Source of the DNA: Symbiodinium microadriaticum | Lineage: Eukaryota; Sar; Dinophyceae; Suessiales; Symbiodiniaceae | Assembly (NCBI GenBank): GCA_001939145.1 | Contig: LSRX01000132.1 | Location: 555,950 to 619,949 of the forward strand | DNA: 64,000 nt | Direction of reading: 5' to 3' | In this document: positions 54,551 to 63,933 of the stretch, piece after piece | How the letters are laid out: each line of letters begins with the position of its first letter | Numbering within the stretch: position 1 is the stretch's first letter | The notes under the pieces: model-generated | Databases searched by the model: none | What the model was told of the DNA's origin: nothing | Seen by the model: only the letters and a program-made list of their open reading frames with translations | Position numbers and translations under genes: made by a program

Positions 54551-54652
54551 AAGGGTCCTAAGTACCTATATGGTGGAATGTAGGGTTTCTATACTAGGAA
54601 TTACTATTATGAGTTGGGGAATTATTCCCCATAGCAGTACCTAGGACCCATT
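54551..54652. mobile_element. Hairpin element (family I)
   Basis: AAAGGGTCCTAAGTACCTAT on the left and AGCAGTACCTAGGACCCATT on the right are arms. ATACTAGGAATTACTATTAT lies inside; a related block (ATTCCTAATATAGAAACCCT) occurs near 21180. Confidence 0.7.
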
Positions 54653-54689
54653 GGGTTAGTGTGAGAGAATCGCGCAGAGAACATGTTCT

Positions 54690-55140
54690 TCTGCTCCTAA
54701 AACCCCTAAACCCCTAAACCCTACCCTATAAACCTACACCCCAACCCTACAAACCCTAAACCCCCAGACCCCCAAACCCGCAAACCCCTAAACTCGTAAA
54801 CCCCAAAACCCTTCCCTATGAACCCTCAACCCCTAAACCCCAAAACCCCGAAACCCCTAAACCCCTAAACCCCTAAACCCCTAAACCCTACCCTATAAAC
54901 CCTAAACCCCCAAATCCCTAAACCCCTAAACCCTGAGATCCTATCAAGCCTGAACCCCCAAACCCCTAAACCCGCAAACCCTGAAATCCTATCAACCCTA
55001 AACCCCTAAACCTTGAATCCGAACACCCCTAAACCCCCTAAACCCCTAAACCGTCAAACCCCCAAACCCCCTAAACCCTAAACCCTAAACCCCAAACTAA
55101 AACCCCAAACTAAACCCTCAAACCCCCAAACCCCGAATCC
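54690..55140. repeat. CCCTAAA-type array
   Basis: Nearly continuous degenerate CCCTAAA units with CCCCAAA, CCCGAAA and CCCTATAAA variants. No internal gene. Confidence 0.95.
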
Positions 55141-55664
55141 GAACACCCGAGAGTCGCCATGGCCTTCCAGGCGAGAGCCCGGCGTCTCAGAGAGACCCGG
55201 AGGCGGCGCGACACCTGCGATGGCTCTAAGGGTCCCTTTAAGGGATCTATAGGGTTCCTTTTAAAGGGATCCATAGGGTTCTTTTAAAGGGATCTATAGG
55301 GTGATGGCTCTAAGGGTCCCTTTAAGGGATCCTATAAGGGGGTTTCGGGGTTTAGGGCTTAGGGGTTTTTAGGGGTTTAGGGTTTAGGGGGCTTTAGGGC
55401 TTTTAGGGGCTTTAGGGGTTTATGGGTTTAGGGTTTTAGGGGTTTGGTTTAAGGGTTTAGGGGGTTAGGGTTTGGGGTTTAGGGTGGCTGCAAGGATCCT
55501 CTAAGGGAGCTATAAGGGCATCAAGGATTTAAAAGAGGTACTAGAGGGTTTAGGGCTTAGGGTGTAGGTTTTTCGGGCTTTGGGTTTAGGAGCATAGGGG
55601 TTTAGGGGTTAAGAGTTTGCGGAAAGATCATAAACAATATTATATTTTAAGGATTAAACTCTTA
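55141..55664. repeat. GC-rich island, AAGGGATCTATAGGG repeats, TTTAGGG
   Basis: The island 55141-55225 resembles one at 62885-62955 (GACCCGGAGG and GACACCTGCG). CTAAGGGTCCCTTTAAGGGA and TCTATAGGGTTCCTTTTAAA are tandemly repeated at 55226-55330. TTTAGGG variants follow to 55570. Confidence 0.6.
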
Positions 55665-55815
55665 TTGTAAGCAACACCCCTATACGTAAGGATTCAACTA
55701 TGTCGTTGTGTTCCGACAGGGGCCCTCTTGTAGGTGCACCGCACATTTTTGAATAGTGGAGCTCAGGGCAATCAAGTTCATTAAGGACACCACGGATGGG
55801 ATAAATCCGAAACCC
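55665..55815 (-). CDS. Exon-like segment, unknown protein
   Basis: The minus frame reads RIYPIRGVLNELDCPELHYS, KMCGAPTRGPLSEHNDIVES and LRIGVLLTI. The composition is even and no competing frame is as good. The upstream part of the frame (GLRGF) already looks like telomere translation, so the true exon start is near TTTCGGATTTATCC. Function unknown. Confidence 0.4.
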
Positions 55816-56560
55816 TCTCAACCCAAAGAGACACAAGCCCTATACACTCGACACATCTTACAAGCTCTATCAGCCCTGCACTCCTTCTCCCATTCAGTCC
55901 TGTAAGACCTACAAGTATAAGTGAAGCCTGAAGCCTACTATAAAATCCTGAACCCTAAAAATCCTAAACCCTCAACCCGTAAACCTTTCCTCAACCCTAA
56001 ACCCTGCACCCAAAAGCCTTCTGCAACCCTAAACCCTAAACCCTTATAGGAACCCTTACAAAGAACCCTTAATGTAGGAACCTGACCAAGAAACCTTAAG
56101 TCTTTATTCGGGGAGTTCTGTATCTGAGCCCAAACATTTAGGGTATATAGGACCAGGGTTTCTTAATCAGGTTCCTATTCCTACATTACTTAAAGGAATC
56201 CTAAACCCGAAGCCCTAAAAACCTAAAACCCTAAAACCCAAAACCCTAAAACCCTGAACCCTCATAGGAACCCTGACTGGAAGGAACTCTAAAACCCGAA
56301 ACCCTTACAGGAACCCTTGCAAAGAATCTTTACTTAAAGGAACCCTCAAACCCTAAACCCTTATAGGAACACTTATCGGAACCCTTACTTAAAGGAACCC
56401 TTGCTTAAAGGAACCCTAAAACCCTAAACCCTAAACCCTTACTTAAAGGAACCCTAAAACCCTAAACCCTTATAAAACCCTAAACCCTAAACCTTCAACC
56501 TTTAAACCCTGAATCCTAAACCCAAAACCCTTACTTAAAGAACCCTAAAACCCGAAAGGG
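55816..56560. repeat. AAAGGAACCC and CCCTAAA repeats
   Basis: Mixed arrays of CCCTAAA and TTAAAGGAACCCT, some in tandem (56330-56450). No gene. Confidence 0.8.
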
Positions 56561-56629
56561 CCGTCCTCTGCTCTCCAGTCCGGGTGGAGGCTCCAAGCCT
56601 GTTCGCAAGGGGGCCTACCCTGACATGGG

Positions 56630-56875
56630 TAGTTTAGGGTTTAGAGTGTAGGGTGTAGGGTTTAGAGTGTAGGGTTTAGGGTTTAGAGTGTAGGGCTTAG
56701 GGTTTAGAGTGTAGGGGTTAGGGTTTAGAGTGTAGGGCTTAGGGTTTAGAGTTTAGGGCTTAGGGTTTAGAGTGTAGGGTTTAGGGTTTAGAGTGTAGGG
56801 TTTAGGGTTTAGAGTTTAGGGCTTAGGGTTTAGAGTGTAGGGTTTAGGGTTTAGAGTTTAGGGTTTAGGGCTCTC
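56630..56875. repeat. 21-bp higher-order TTTAGGG array
   Basis: The unit TTTAGAGTGTAGGGTTTAGGG (three variant heptamers) is repeated about eleven times with few changes (TGTAGGGCTTAGGG). Confidence 0.95.
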
Positions 56876-56932
56876 TAAATTAGGGTCTCTTTTGGGGTCC
56901 CCAATGAGGACCCCAAAAGGGACCTTAATTTG
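56875..56932. mobile_element. Short hairpin (family G)
   Basis: AAATTAGGGTCTCTTTTGGGGTCC-type left arm (56874-56897) pairs with GGACCCCAAAAGGGACC and TTAATTT on the right around a 4-6-base loop. Almost fully palindromic. Confidence 0.8.
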
Positions 56933-57087
56933 GAGAATTACACATATGGTGCTCCGGAAAGATTTAGGGTTTAGGTGGTTTAGGGTTTAGGGTTCGGGGT
57001 TCCTTGACAGGGCTCCTTTAATGAGGCGTTCCTCTTGAAAGGTCGCTTTACACGGCTCTTTTAAAGGTTTCTTTATAAAGTTCCTAT

Positions 57088-57199
57088 AACCCTAAGGGTC
57101 CATGTACCCAAATAGTATATACTTTGGCCCCAAAGTACCTATATAGTGACTACTTTAAGGCCAAAGTATATACTATTTGGGTACATGGCCCCTTAGGGT
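57088..57199. mobile_element. Hairpin element (family C), copy 4
   Basis: ACCCTAAGGGTCCATGTACC and GGTACATGGCCCCTTAGGGT are the arms; AAATAGTATATACTTTGGCC pairs with GGCCAAAGTATATACTATTT. The best preserved copy. Confidence 0.93.
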
Positions 57200-57348
57200 A
57201 ATATACATAACAACATATCAAGGGGTCCTAAACCCTAAACTCCAAAACCCTACACTCTACAAAGTTCCTATAAGTCCTATAAGGGATCTGAAAGGTCTAA
57301 AGGGTTCTGCCAAGGCCCAAGGGCCCCAGTGTGCGATCTTGCAAACCC

Positions 57349-57518
57349 AGAGACTCCAAAACCCCTTAATTAAGGAGTATAGACCTTAAATTATGTGGTT
57401 CCTTAAAGGGATCTATAAGGGCCTCTATAAGGTTCGATAAGGGAGTTAGTATACCTTAAGTTATAAGAACCCTAATAAGATTTAAGGTACATTCCTCAAT
57501 TAAGGGGTTTTGGAGTCT
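57349..57518. mobile_element. Inverted-repeat element (family R) beside an exon-like frame
   Basis: AGAGACTCCAAAACCCCTTA on the left and TAAGGGGTTTTGGAGTCTCT on the right pair over at least 28 bases, with weaker pairing of GACCTTAAATTA and AAGATTTAAGGTAC further in. About 170 bp. GCAAACCC on the left and GCCAACAT on the right are a possible diverged target duplication. It ends where the exon-like frame 57519-57720 ends. Confidence 0.8.
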
Positions 57519-57720
57519 CTGCCAACATCAAGACGTGAGCCAATGATCGCAGGACAGCTTCAGAATGCTTACAACAAAGCGGCAAATCCGACGTCTGGGC
57601 GATTGCGCCCCTGGTGTCTGTGACGACAGCGGAGCCAGACAGCCATAAGAGTGCTTGCAGGACACATCCGCCCCATTGATTTCCCGGAGCCAGGAAGGCT
57701 CGAATCCCACCCAAGAACGG
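57519..57720 (-). CDS. Exon-like frame, unknown protein
   Basis: After GTTTCTGCCCAG the minus frame reads PFLGGIRAFLAPGNQWGGCV, LQALLWLSGSAVVTDTRGAI, AQTSDLPLCCKHSEAVLRSL and AHVLMLA, then meets the family R element. It is 67 codons long and in frame with the acceptor. Gly- and Leu-rich with several Cys; no known motif. Two other minus frames are open for 60 codons but translate poorly. The element may form part of an intron or may have interrupted the gene. Confidence 0.45.
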
Positions 57721-57759
57721 CTGGGCAGAAACCTGCGAGTTGGAGCAGGGTTCTGCTGC

Positions 57760-58215
57760 TGGTGCTCATAGGGGTTTAGGGTTTAGGGTTTTTAGGGTTT
57801 AGGATTTAGGGTCCGCTACCCTAATGCTCTAGCAAGTCGGCAGCACTGGCGCCTTGATGAGCTCGCAAGGCCAAGGCAAAAGCAAAATGCGCCGAACGTA
57901 GAAATCCAACCAGCAGTAAGGGGGTTGGGGGTTTAGGGTTTATAGGGTTTAGGGGTTTAGGGTTATGAGATGCTGTGCTGCCAAAAGCTGCAATGATCAT
58001 CCCCTAAATAACCCTAAACCCTAAACCCCTGGGAGGGATCGGGCCGGGCTTGGACGGGCTCGCCTTGCCTTTAGCTGTGGCCTTGCCTTTGTCAGTCCCT
58101 TGCCCTAAACCCTAAACCCTGAACCCCTAAACCCTAAACCCGTGTACACTAAACCCCTAAACACTAAACCCTAAAACCTAAACCTAAATCCTAAACCCTG
58201 AACCCTGAACCATGG
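57760..58215. repeat. Telomere-like tracts
   Basis: TTTAGGG at 57774-57812 and 57925-57963, CCCTAAA at 58003-58027 and 58103-58212. The intervening islands are short and not assigned. Confidence 0.8.
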
Positions 58216-58526
58216 TTCTCATCAGGCGAGGCAGTGCCCTGGCCACCGGACGGGCGACCACGCTGGCACGCGGATTTCCGGCCTACATAAACCCTTTCTC
58301 TCTGGGCCTAAGATTATGGTCTTCATGACAAGAATGGGGCCTTGGTGTGCATTATGTAGAAGTACAGTGGCCAGCTTGGCCTCTGATCCAATCGTGGTGC
58401 GATGAGGCTGCACGGGCAATGAGCCCTTCCATCAACATGCCCATTGTCGCCGGGATCTCCAATCCGTGGCTTTGCACCAAGAGCGGGCACAAAAGCTGTA
58501 ATGTGAGCCTGCTCATCTTTTCGCCT
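58216..58526. other. Possible downstream coding sequence, frame unclear
   Basis: All three minus frames stay open for 20-40 codons here (for example GAKPRIGDPGDNGHVDGRAH), and so does a plus frame (58347-58679). A 35-base GT...AG interval (58528 to 58494) could be a very short intron joining this to the next entry. Confidence 0.3.
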
Positions 58527-58658
58527 CTACCGATGGAACCAGTCATGCCACTCGTCCTTCTCTTTGGGATCCAGGCTTTGGTACTCATCCCCGTAATCCA
58601 TGAGCCAATTCTGGTCCACGAGCCTGAGTCTCCGTTGAACTTCTGCCCACGCAACCAT
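58527..58658 (-). CDS. Small ORF, 43 aa, acidic/aromatic
   Basis: ATG at 58658 starts MVAWAEVQRRLRLVDQNWLM; the frame continues DYGDEYQSLDPKEKDEWHDW and FHR to a TAG. The last codons also form a donor (CATCG|GTAGAG), so it may be an exon that continues. The sequence, rich in Trp, Asp and Glu with a helical start, is very unlike repeat translation and stands out from both longer overlapping frames. A CCCTAAA tract begins just upstream. Not recognised. Confidence 0.45.
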   Translation of the reverse strand: MVAWAEVQRRLRLVDQNWLMDYGDEYQSLDPKEKDEWHDWFHR

Positions 58659-58660
58659 AC

Positions 58661-58997
58661 ATCAAACCCTAAACCCTAAACCCTGAAACCCTGAAATCCT
58701 AAACCTTGACTGGCCTCGGATGGGATTTCGCGCAGCATTAAGGAACCCAGGGAAGAAAGCAACTAAGACTTCTAGCTCCTTCTCTTCCTTCTGGTCTTGC
58801 CTCCAAGATACTTCTTAAAAGGTTCCATAAGGGCTGCTATAAGGGTTTAGGCCGCCGAGTTACTGGGGGCTTCCATTGGAAGTTACAGTCGCCAGAAGCT
58901 GCAAACCCTCAGCCCTTGACACTCAGGACGGGTTTCTCGAGTGCTTCGGGTTTAGAGTGCTTGAGTGTTTCGGGTTTCGAGAATAACTTTAGGGTGT
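58661..58997. other. CCCTAAA run and unassigned sequence
   Basis: A short CCCTAAA run (58664-58705) is followed by unique sequence. Nothing further. Confidence 0.5.
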
Positions 58998-59099
58998 ACC
59001 TGAACCCAAAAGAACCTACCCGTTTAAGGTACTTATGTATAATATGAGGAAATCATAACAAGGAACCCTAAAAAGGTAGGTTCTTTGGGGTCCAGGTAT
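58998..59099. mobile_element. Hairpin-type element (family H), copy 3
   Basis: TGAACCCAAAAGAACCTACC and AGGTAGGTTCTTTGGGGTCC are good arms; TATAATATGAGGAAATCATA lies inside. The most intact copy of family H. Confidence 0.85.
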
Positions 59100-59206
59100 G
59101 GTTTGGTGTAGCGCTTACTGAACCGAGCTTCGGGTCTAGGCGCACAGTGCTCGAATGGTGATTCAAACTCAGTCTGTGCGAGTCCTCGTCAAAATTCTGC
59201 CCCTCT

Positions 59207-59509
59207 TTGCAGCTAGACTTACTTGTCCAGTATCTTTGGGGGACTAAAGTTGAATCTTTGGGAGCCTTTGCGGAAATACAGGAATATGCAGGAATACCAC
59301 CGGAAAGGTTAAATGTCACCTCCTCTATACGACTAAGTAGACACCCTGGACCCCGCAGTGGTAAGCCCTCCCCGGAGCACCTCCCAACAAAAAAAAAACC
59401 AGCGACAAGACACGGCCTTCGACAGGATCCCAATTCGTTCCTTGCTTATAGGGAGCACATGAAGAAGCCAGTACAAAAAAAAGGCGTGGTGTGGTGTGGT
59501 ATTTGAAGC
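59207..59509 (+). CDS. Exon-like frame, unknown protein
   Basis: The plus frame reads LDLLVQYLWGTKVESLGAFA, EIQEYAGIPPERLNVTSSIR, LSRHPGPRSGKPSPEHLPTK and ends KPVQKKGVVWCGI with a stop. EIQEYAGIPPERL is reminiscent of the helix-turn of ubiquitin-like folds (GIPP), but that alone is weak. Possible acceptors are TTTGCAG and TTGTCCAG. A minus frame of 121 codons (59068-59433) covers the same bases and ends in family H sequence, so strand assignment is uncertain. Confidence 0.35.
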
Positions 59510-59579
59510 ACAACGGTCAACACTGCATCCGTAAGTTTACAATCCAAAACCTATCCGAATGCGCAACCCCAGCAATCAC

Positions 59580-59998
59580 CACATCTGACCTAAACCGTAA
59601 GCCCGAAACACCAAAAGCCTTGAAACCAATACCCCTAAACCTTGAACCCTAAAACACCTAAACCCTAACCCTACACCGCTAAACCCTACCCTAAACCCTA
59701 AACCCTAAACCCTAAACCCTAAACCCTAAACCCTAAAACCTAAACCCTAAACCCTAAACCCTCTAACTCCCGACCCGGGGCAAGATCCGGGCTGCCCAGC
59801 TCTTCCTTTGCCGGCTTCTCACCTGCCAGGGTTTAGGGTTTAGGGGTTTAGGGGTTTAGGGCTTAGGGTTTAGGGTTTTTCCTTAGGGCATTAGGGTTTA
59901 GGGTTTTGGGGTTTAGGGCTTGGGGTTTTAGGGTTTAGGGGTTCGGGGGGCATGCATCCTAGCACCCAGACATGCCAATTAGGGTTCAGGGGTTAGGG
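59580..59998. repeat. CCCTAAA array followed by a TTTAGGG array
   Basis: CCCTAAA (59640-59765, with ten near-perfect units at about 59690-59745) and TTTAGGG (59830-59940) flank a 60-base GC-rich island (59766-59827). The outward/inward switch of orientation is typical of this window. Confidence 0.9.
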
Positions 59999-61407
59999 TA
60001 TGAGAAGGAATGGTTTTAGGGTTTAGGGTTTAGGGCTTAGGGTTTAGGGCATTAGGGTTTAGGGTTTTAGGGTTTAGGGCTTGGGGTCCAAACTCCCTTA
60101 ATTATAAGGAATATGCCTTGGATCAGAATTTTCGCGCTCCCACAGGCAACTCTTGTGGAATGTTGCTTGTGCATTGACAGCTGCTCCTGCAAGGTATCCA
60201 ACCCTAAACCCTAAACCTTAATCCCCAAACCTTAAACCCTAAACCCTAAACCTTCAACCCTAAATCCTAAACCCCTTAAGCCCGAAACCCTGAACCCTAA
60301 ACTCCCATTCAGCATCCGGAGGCGCTCCAGCTCTGAAGCAGACCTCGCTTGGTTGCAAGGCTGCTGCAAAGTCCACGTAAGTGTAAATGCAAAATTCTGC
60401 CGTAAACCCTAGATCCTAAACTCTAAACCCTAAGCCCGCAACCCTAAACCCTAAGCCCTAGTCCCTAAACCCTAAACCCTGAACCCTAAACCCAAAACCC
60501 TAAACTCTAAACCCTGAACCCTGAACTGAAAGACAGGGCCAGATCTGCCACGCACAGTCACGGGGCCGAACTTCCCGCTCCGATGGAGTCTCAGCCTTCT
60601 TTGCTCTACCCATAGGCTCCATAGTAGTTCCTTTTCGTGGTCTAAGGTNAAGCCCAAAACCCTAAACCCTAAACTCTAAACCTTCAACCCTAAATCCTAA
60701 ACCCCTTAAGCCCGAAACCCTGAACCCTAAACCCTCAACCCTGAATCTTCAACCCCATATGAGAAGGAATGGTTTTAGGGTTTAGGGTTTAGGGCTTAGG
60801 GTTTAGGGCATTAGGGTTTAGGGTTTTAGGGTTTAGGGCTTGGGGTCCAAACTCCCTTAATTATAAGGAATATGCCTTGGATCAGAATTTTCGCGCTCCC
60901 ACAGGCAACTCTTGTGGAATGTTGCTTGTGCATTGACAGCTGCTCCTGCAAGGTATCCAACCCTAAACCCTAAACCTTAATCCCCAAACCTTAAACCCTA
61001 AACCCTAAACCTTCAACCCTAAATCCTAAACCCCTTAAGCCCGAAACCCTGAACCCTAAACTCCCATTCAGCATCCGGAGGCGCTCCAGCTCTGAAGCAG
61101 ACCTCGCTTGGTTGCAAGGCTGCTGCAAAGTCCACGTAAGTGTAAATGCAAAATTCTGCCGTAAACCCTAGATCCTAAACTCTAAACCCTAAGCCCGCAA
61201 CCCTAAACCCTAAGCCCTAGTCCCTAAACCCTAAACCCTGAACCCTAAACCCAAAACCCTAAACTCTAAACCCTGAACCCTGAACTGAAAGACAGGGCCA
61301 GATCTGCCACGCACAGTCACGGGGCCGAACTTCCCGCTCCGATGGAGTCTCAGCCTTCTTTGCTCTACCCATAGGCTCCATAGTAGTTCCTTTTCGTGGT
61401 CTAAGGT
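59999..61407. repeat. 650-bp direct duplication, copies 759 bp apart
   Basis: 59999-60648 and 60758-61407 read identically over their whole length, including telomere-like tracts, unique sequence (GCATCCGGAGGCGCTCCAGC) and a family A left arm. A single N at 60649 stands where the first copy breaks off in mid-hairpin; the second copy continues through a complete hairpin. This looks more like an assembly artefact or unresolved haplotype than two natural copies. Confidence 0.9.
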
Positions 61408-61531
61408 TTAGCGATTAGGGCGTAGGGTTTGGGGGTTTAGGGTCTAGGGTTTAGGGGTTTAGGGTTTTATAATATTTAGGATCCTTTCAGGTACCCCCCC
61501 AAAAAAGGAACTACTATGGAGCCTATGGGTA
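61366..61531. mobile_element. Hairpin element (family A), copy 5, with TTTAGGG insert
   Basis: TACCCATAGGCTCCATAGTA and TACTATGGAGCCTATGGGTA are perfect arms. A TTTAGGG-rich stretch of about 65 bases (61405-61470) occupies the loop. No flanking duplication of the tract is evident in this copy. Confidence 0.85.
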
Positions 61532-61904
61532 ATCTTGCTTTGTCGGTTCTCCTTTGCGGTCTGGATGTTCTGCTTTGGCTTGGCAGGCCTGTCGCAAAAC
61601 TGAAATGATCCATTCCTAGGTTCCCGAGTGACCCATTAATAATAAGGGTACCCTTTTTCCGAATATTCAGTTTTAATAAGGGAACCATACAATAAAAGGG
61701 CAAAAGGGTACTACTCAGGAAACTAGATTCAATTACTCTAGGGCGAGCCCAAAGCTCACACCGTCAGACTCAGATGAGTACGGTGCCTTCTCCTTCAGCC
61801 GCCACGAGAGCATCGTGGCCAGCATATATTCCTTAATCAAGGAATGTACTTGAAATTATAGTAGGATCCCTCATATTATCTGAGATTTACTCCTGAACTA
61901 AGAG
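61532..61904. other. Unassigned, partial hairpins
   Basis: AATAATAAGGGTACCCTTTT and AAAAGGGCAAAAGGGTACT (61637-61712) form an imperfect inverted repeat. ATATTCCTTAATCAAGGAAT at 61826 is a short palindrome. No gene. Confidence 0.5.
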
Positions 61905-62117
61905 ATGTTGGAAGGCCTGGCTACCTATGTAGTGCTTCACGCGCTAACTAATGTAGACCACAGACCCCAAAAAGGGGCCACGACGATTCATGAAAAGAGG
62001 CAGCGTCTGGGTCCAGTTCAGCATTCTTGCCTACAAACCCGTACAAACTCCCTAAGCCAAGACAACTTCAGGAATTCCGCACACCTGCACCCTAAACCAC
62101 TACACTCCAAACCCTGA
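61905..62117 (+). CDS. Hypothetical ORF, weak
   Basis: ATG at 61905 starts MLEGLATYVVLHALTNVDHR and continues PQKGATTIHEKRQRLGPVQH before becoming Ser/His/Pro-rich near CCCTAAA units. The first 45 codons are plausible as protein. No motif. Confidence 0.25.
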   Translation: MLEGLATYVVLHALTNVDHRPQKGATTIHEKRQRLGPVQHSCLQTRTNSLSQDNFRNSAHLHPKPLHSKP

Positions 62118-63104
62118 ACCCTAAACCCTAAACTCCAAACCCTAAGACACCAAGCCAAAAGGGTCCAAGGGCTTGTTGGAACTTAAACTGGCTCCCTGTT
62201 GGCGCTATATTAAGAGTGAGAATTTGTTAAATCCTTATCGGGTTCTATTGTTACAAAAATTCAAACATGTAGACAACCAGGACCCAGTAAACCCTAAACC
62301 CTTACACCCTAAACCCTAAACCCCTAAACCCTAAACCCCTAAGCCCTAAACCCCCAAACCCCCACACCCTAAACCCTAATTAAGCCTAAAACCCCAAACC
62401 CTAAACACCTAAACCCTAAACTGTAAAGTCCTGCCCTTCAGCCCTAAGCGTCCCTACGCCGTAACCTAAACTCGTACTACATAGATTTGGGTACCTGCAC
62501 CCTCGAAATCGAATATAGGGGCCTCAATAATTAGAATAGGGTTTTGGGGTATGATAAGGAACCCGCAAGCTAGTATTGGTAAGTATTTAGACCATTATAG
62601 TACGAAACCTACATCCTAAACCCACGAGAGACCCCTAAGGAAACCTGATTCAGAAGACCTTCAAGACTTCAAGAACCCGGCCAAAGGAACTCTAAACCCC
62701 GAAACCCAAAACCCAAAACCCTAAGCCCTAAATTCTAAACCCTTAACCCTAAGCCCTATAAACCCTATACCCTAAACCCGAAACCCTATACCCCCTACCC
62801 TAAACCCTATACCCTATACCCTAAACCCTAAACCCTAAACCCTATACCCTAAACTAGCCCTAAACCCGACACTGAAAACGTAGCCTGGGGATTCCAGACC
62901 CGGAGGAGGTCGCGCAGAGCCGACGGCTGTCTGGGCAGGCGCGGGGACACCTGCGGTTCAGGGTTTACGGGCCAGATTAGGGTTCAGGGTTTAGGGTTTA
63001 GGGGTTTAGGGTTTAGGGGTTTAGGGTGGGGAGCCTTCTTGATGCTTGGTGGCGAGTGGGTCCAAGTTCTATTCCGGGTTTGGGGTGTATTTATGACTTT
63101 TTGA
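62118..63104. repeat. Telomere-like tracts and islands
   Basis: CCCTAAA at 62285-62425 and 62690-62860, TTTAGGG at 62985-63030. The GC-rich island 62885-62958 resembles 55141-55225. No gene is called. Confidence 0.75.
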
Positions 63105-63290
63105 GTGGTGGAGGTTGGGCGTTTTGATAACACGGCTGAGGCCTCTAGAAAGCTAAGGAAACCCTTACAAAGGAATCCAACAACTAGTCACCTGATTGTG
63201 AGAGCCCTCCATCGGGGCGCCTGTCGTCTTCTGCGCAGCGACCACCGCCTGGAGTGGACAGTTTCGCATAGTCTTAGGACTCGGGGGTGT
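63105..63290 (+). CDS. Exon-like segment, basic
   Basis: The plus frame contains NTAEASRKLRKPLQRNPTTS, HLIVRALHRGACRLLRSDHR and LEWTVSHSLRTRGCR before a GTGTAGGG that could be a donor. Basic, helical composition. The part before about 63170 is less secure. Not recognised. Confidence 0.3.
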
Positions 63291-63690
63291 AGGGTTTTGG
63301 GTCTACATAGTTTAAGCAGGGTTTAAGATGTCGGGCCTAGGGTTAGGGGTTGGGGTTTGGCGTCTTGAGCCTTTGGGCTTTTAGGGTTGTCGGGTTTGTG
63401 AGGGTTTGGGATTTCGTTTTGGTGCTTCCATTGTTGTTGCTGCTGCTGCTAAGACCGAGTTGGGGAGGGTACCACCCAGACCGGCTTAGGGTTTAGATTT
63501 TTGTTTGACTGTATTAACCCCTGTCTCTGAGCTTAAACGGTGGTGATCACCAAAACAGGAGCGATGTTGGATTATAGTTTGGAGGGTATAGACTTCTAGA
63601 TAGTGCTTGAAGGTTTGCATAGAATAGGGTTTTGGGGCAAGTTAAACTCTATTCTAACAAGGAACCTTAAAAAAGTAGGATTGGCATTCA
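63291..63690. other. TTTAGGG-related sequence, unassigned
   Basis: Scattered GGGTTT units to 63430, TTGTTGTTGCTGCTGCTGCT at 63432, then unique sequence with AGAATAGGGTTTTGGGG, a block also near 62550. Confidence 0.5.
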
Positions 63691-63887
63691 ATTATTGTGG
63701 GCCCTGCATCCTACCTAGAGCTGAACGGTTCGAGCTGTCTAAGAACCACGAAACTGCGGGGCGCCTGCCAGCATTCACGGGCGTGTGCAACATCGGTCGA
63801 CAAGTCTGCACATCGCCTTGGCATTCTCAGGACAGCCGCAACGCGCATGAAGCCGAAAGCTTAGTTGCTATAGGCTTTCGGGTGTAA
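63691..63887 (+). CDS. Exon-like frame ending at a duplicated site
   Basis: The plus frame reads FNYCGPCILPRAERFELSKN, HETAGRLPAFTGVCNIGRQV, CTSPWHSQDSRNAHEAESLV and AIGFRV before TAA at 63885. It is 65 codons of protein-like sequence with several Cys and His. Its last codons overlap the left copy of a 12-bp direct repeat that brackets a CCCTAAA tract, so the original reading frame may have been altered by that insertion. Family unknown. Confidence 0.35.
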
Positions 63888-63933
63888 GGACACCCTAAAC
63901 CCTAAAGCCCTAAACCCTAAACGGGTGTAAGGA
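63879..63933. repeat. CCCTAAA tract flanked by 12-bp direct repeats
   Basis: CGGGTGTAAGGA at 63879-63890 and 63922-63933 brackets 31 bases of CCCTAAA units. It lies at the end of an exon-like frame. Confidence 0.8.
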
